Of a stretch of 15,556 bases of DNA, positions 14,644 through 15,556 are shown in pieces. The stretch lies in contig DASVDH010000020.1 in assembly GCA_036381195.1 (NCBI GenBank), positions 1-15,556 on the forward strand. The letters are read 5' to 3'. A model generated the notes under the pieces. The model had not been told where the DNA came from and ran no database searches. It worked only from the letters and a program-made list of their open reading frames with translations. The position numbers and the translations under genes are program-made. Origin of the DNA: RSA9 sp036381195. Its GTDB lineage: Bacteria > Gemmatimonadota > Gemmatimonadetes > Longimicrobiales > RSA9. How positions within the stretch are numbered: position 1 is the first letter of the stretch; each line of letters begins with the position of its first letter.

Positions 14644-15178
14644 CAGGGCTCGGCCGGGCGCGATGTGACGGAACACGTCGCCACTCATCGCGACGACCTC
14701 ACCCGTGGAGAAGACGCCCACGACCCAGTAAGACCGGTCTACACCCAGCCGGAACGAGCGGCGGTACGTCCCTTCGCGGTCGAGGACCGTGAGCAACGGG
14801 CCGCGGGTGTTCTCGACGACGACGAGCGAGTCGTCCGCCACGACGAAGAGGGAATCGATCCAGCGGAACTCTCCCGGCTCCTCGCCCTTCCGGCCGGCGG
14901 ACCCGAGGTACTCGCCGGTCCCATCGTAGAAGCGCAGCTCACGGGAGCCCGCGTTCGCGACGACGAGGCGGCCATCCGACAGGCGATAGGCGCCGCGGAC
15001 CTGGTAGAGCTCGTGGCTCGGCCCCTGGCCTTCCGCCCCATGTCGACGACGGGGGGTCTCGGAGACGGTCCACACGACGCTCGGCGCAACCGCGGCGTGC
15101 GCCTCTCGCGTCGCGCTCCGCTCGCCGGCGTGCGCCGGTCCGCCGCCGCCGGCGTCGCGGCCGCACGCGAGCGTGACA
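14638..15178 (-). pseudogene. Relic of a 6-bladed beta-propeller lipoprotein gene
   Basis: The frame contains a lipobox-like VTLACGRD (near 15150-15177), but the 20 codons before it have no hydrophobic core and the only in-frame start found is a TTG at 15237, so the signal peptide is missing. Propeller-like text then runs for about 160 residues: VRGAYRLSDGRLVVANAG, LRFYDGTGEYLGSAGRKGE, PGEFRWIDSLFVVADDSL, VLDREGTYRRSF and VVGVFSTGEVVAMSGD. These are phrases of lipoproteins with six-bladed propellers that are abundant in Gemmatimonadota, in my recollection. Similarity fades after about HIAPGRALRTSG, roughly half the expected length, and unrelated low-complexity sequence continues in frame to the next gene's ATG. 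Both ends are lost, so no working product is expected unless it is translated as an odd N-terminal extension. Confidence 0.6.
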
Positions 15179-15500
15179 GGTGCGATCTCCCATGGCGATG
15201 AACGCCCGCAGCCGGGAGCCGCTCCCCGCGCGGGCAACTCCGAACGGGGTACGAGATGCGCCGGTTCTCCGCCCAGGTCGCAACGCGCACATGGGCCCGG
15301 ACTCCTGTGTTGGGGCAGCGATGGCGACTCGCCGGTCCGTCGTCGGCGCGAGTCGGCCGCGCCGCGCGGGAAGTGCAGCTCGGTGGCGCGGCCGTGGGTT
15401 CAGGATGCAGGGGTCAGCACGCCCGTCCTGTACCCCACAACGCAAACGGCGCCCGCCGGCCGGGTGCCGACGAGCGCCGCAAGTCGTTGTGCCAGAGAGG
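15179..15500. other. Gap between tRNA-Ser and the propeller relic: no gene seen
   Basis: No convincing frame or motif. It contains an interrupted inverted repeat around CGACTCG/CGAGTCG near 15327-15355 and the hairpin listed separately next to the tRNA. The missing start of the propeller gene would be expected at its left edge. Confidence 0.5.
15441..15469 (-). terminator. Candidate terminator of tRNA-Ser
   Basis: On the minus strand, arms 15469-15461 and 15455-15447 pair at eight of nine positions around a 5-base loop. They are followed by UUUGCGUUG, a weak U-rich tail. It lies 32 bases past the tRNA 3' end, a usual distance. Confidence 0.45.
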
Positions 15501-15556
15501 CGGAGGCGGAGGGACTCGAACCCCCAAGGGCTTGCGCCCGCCGCATTTCGAGTGCG
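15501..15556 (-). tRNA. tRNA-Ser(CGA), 5' part outside window
   Basis: Read on the minus strand, the window edge enters the anticodon stem. The loop CTCGAAA (15552-15546) has anticodon CGA (15550-15548), which reads UCG serine codons. A long variable arm follows (GGGC-GCAA-GCCC type), as expected of serine tRNAs. Next come a T-arm with loop TTCGAGT and acceptor strand CGCCTCC with discriminator G at 15501. The next bases are CCT, so CCA is not encoded and must be added by the CCA-adding enzyme. The D-arm and 5' acceptor strand lie beyond 15556. Confidence 0.93.

Overview
The window is very GC-rich DNA with little AT-rich intergenic sequence. It holds a truncated DUF5916-type outer-membrane barrel, several lipoprotein or beta-propeller genes, an IorA/IorB-type molybdenum hydroxylase pair and a serine tRNA with no encoded CCA. 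This mix suggests a soil or sediment Gemmatimonadota-like bacterium. That assignment is inference from remembered families, not from a marker gene. I see no phage, transposase, CRISPR array or defence module.

Layout, left to right. (1) 3-1466 (+): C-terminal part of a DUF5916 outer-membrane barrel. (2) 6198-1594 (-): a run of five co-directional genes. In transcription order these are a damaged beta-propeller gene, a [2Fe-2S] subunit, a Tat-exported molybdopterin subunit, a small exported protein ending in Phe, and a lipoprotein. (3) 6432-8317 (+): a possible 40-residue membrane peptide, then a DegS/NarX-like sensor kinase whose stop overlaps the start of a NarL/LuxR-type response regulator, then strong GC hairpins. 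(4) 8604-9620 (+): a NirK-like two-domain cupredoxin with every copper ligand of copper nitrite reductase. (5) 9646-9719: a 42-bp-period repeat in a convergent gap. (6) 10860-9732 (-): an HxlR regulator with an SCP2-like tail, followed by the two ends of a mechanosensitive-channel gene whose middle is missing. (7) 11260-13345 (+): a GT4 glycosyltransferase and an aldo/keto reductase. (8) 15237-13513 (-): a relic of a second beta-propeller lipoprotein, read in frame into a three-helix membrane protein of unknown function. (9) 15501-end (-): tRNA-Ser(CGA), 5' part outside the window.

The Mo-hydroxylase pair probably forms a periplasmic oxidase of an aldehyde or N-heterocycle, exported as a complex by the Tat signal on the large subunit. 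The two-component pair lies directly upstream of the NirK-like gene, so control of that gene is plausible but unproven. The HxlR gene has a palindrome in its own leader, which suggests autoregulation.

The most striking pattern is three minus-strand genes that have lost internal or terminal parts beside intact neighbours. Either these are recent small deletions in a decaying accessory region, or the contig has lost sequence in assembly. I do not see a new multi-gene system; the most testable leads are these deletions, the NirK-like protein, the HxlR operator and the repeat.
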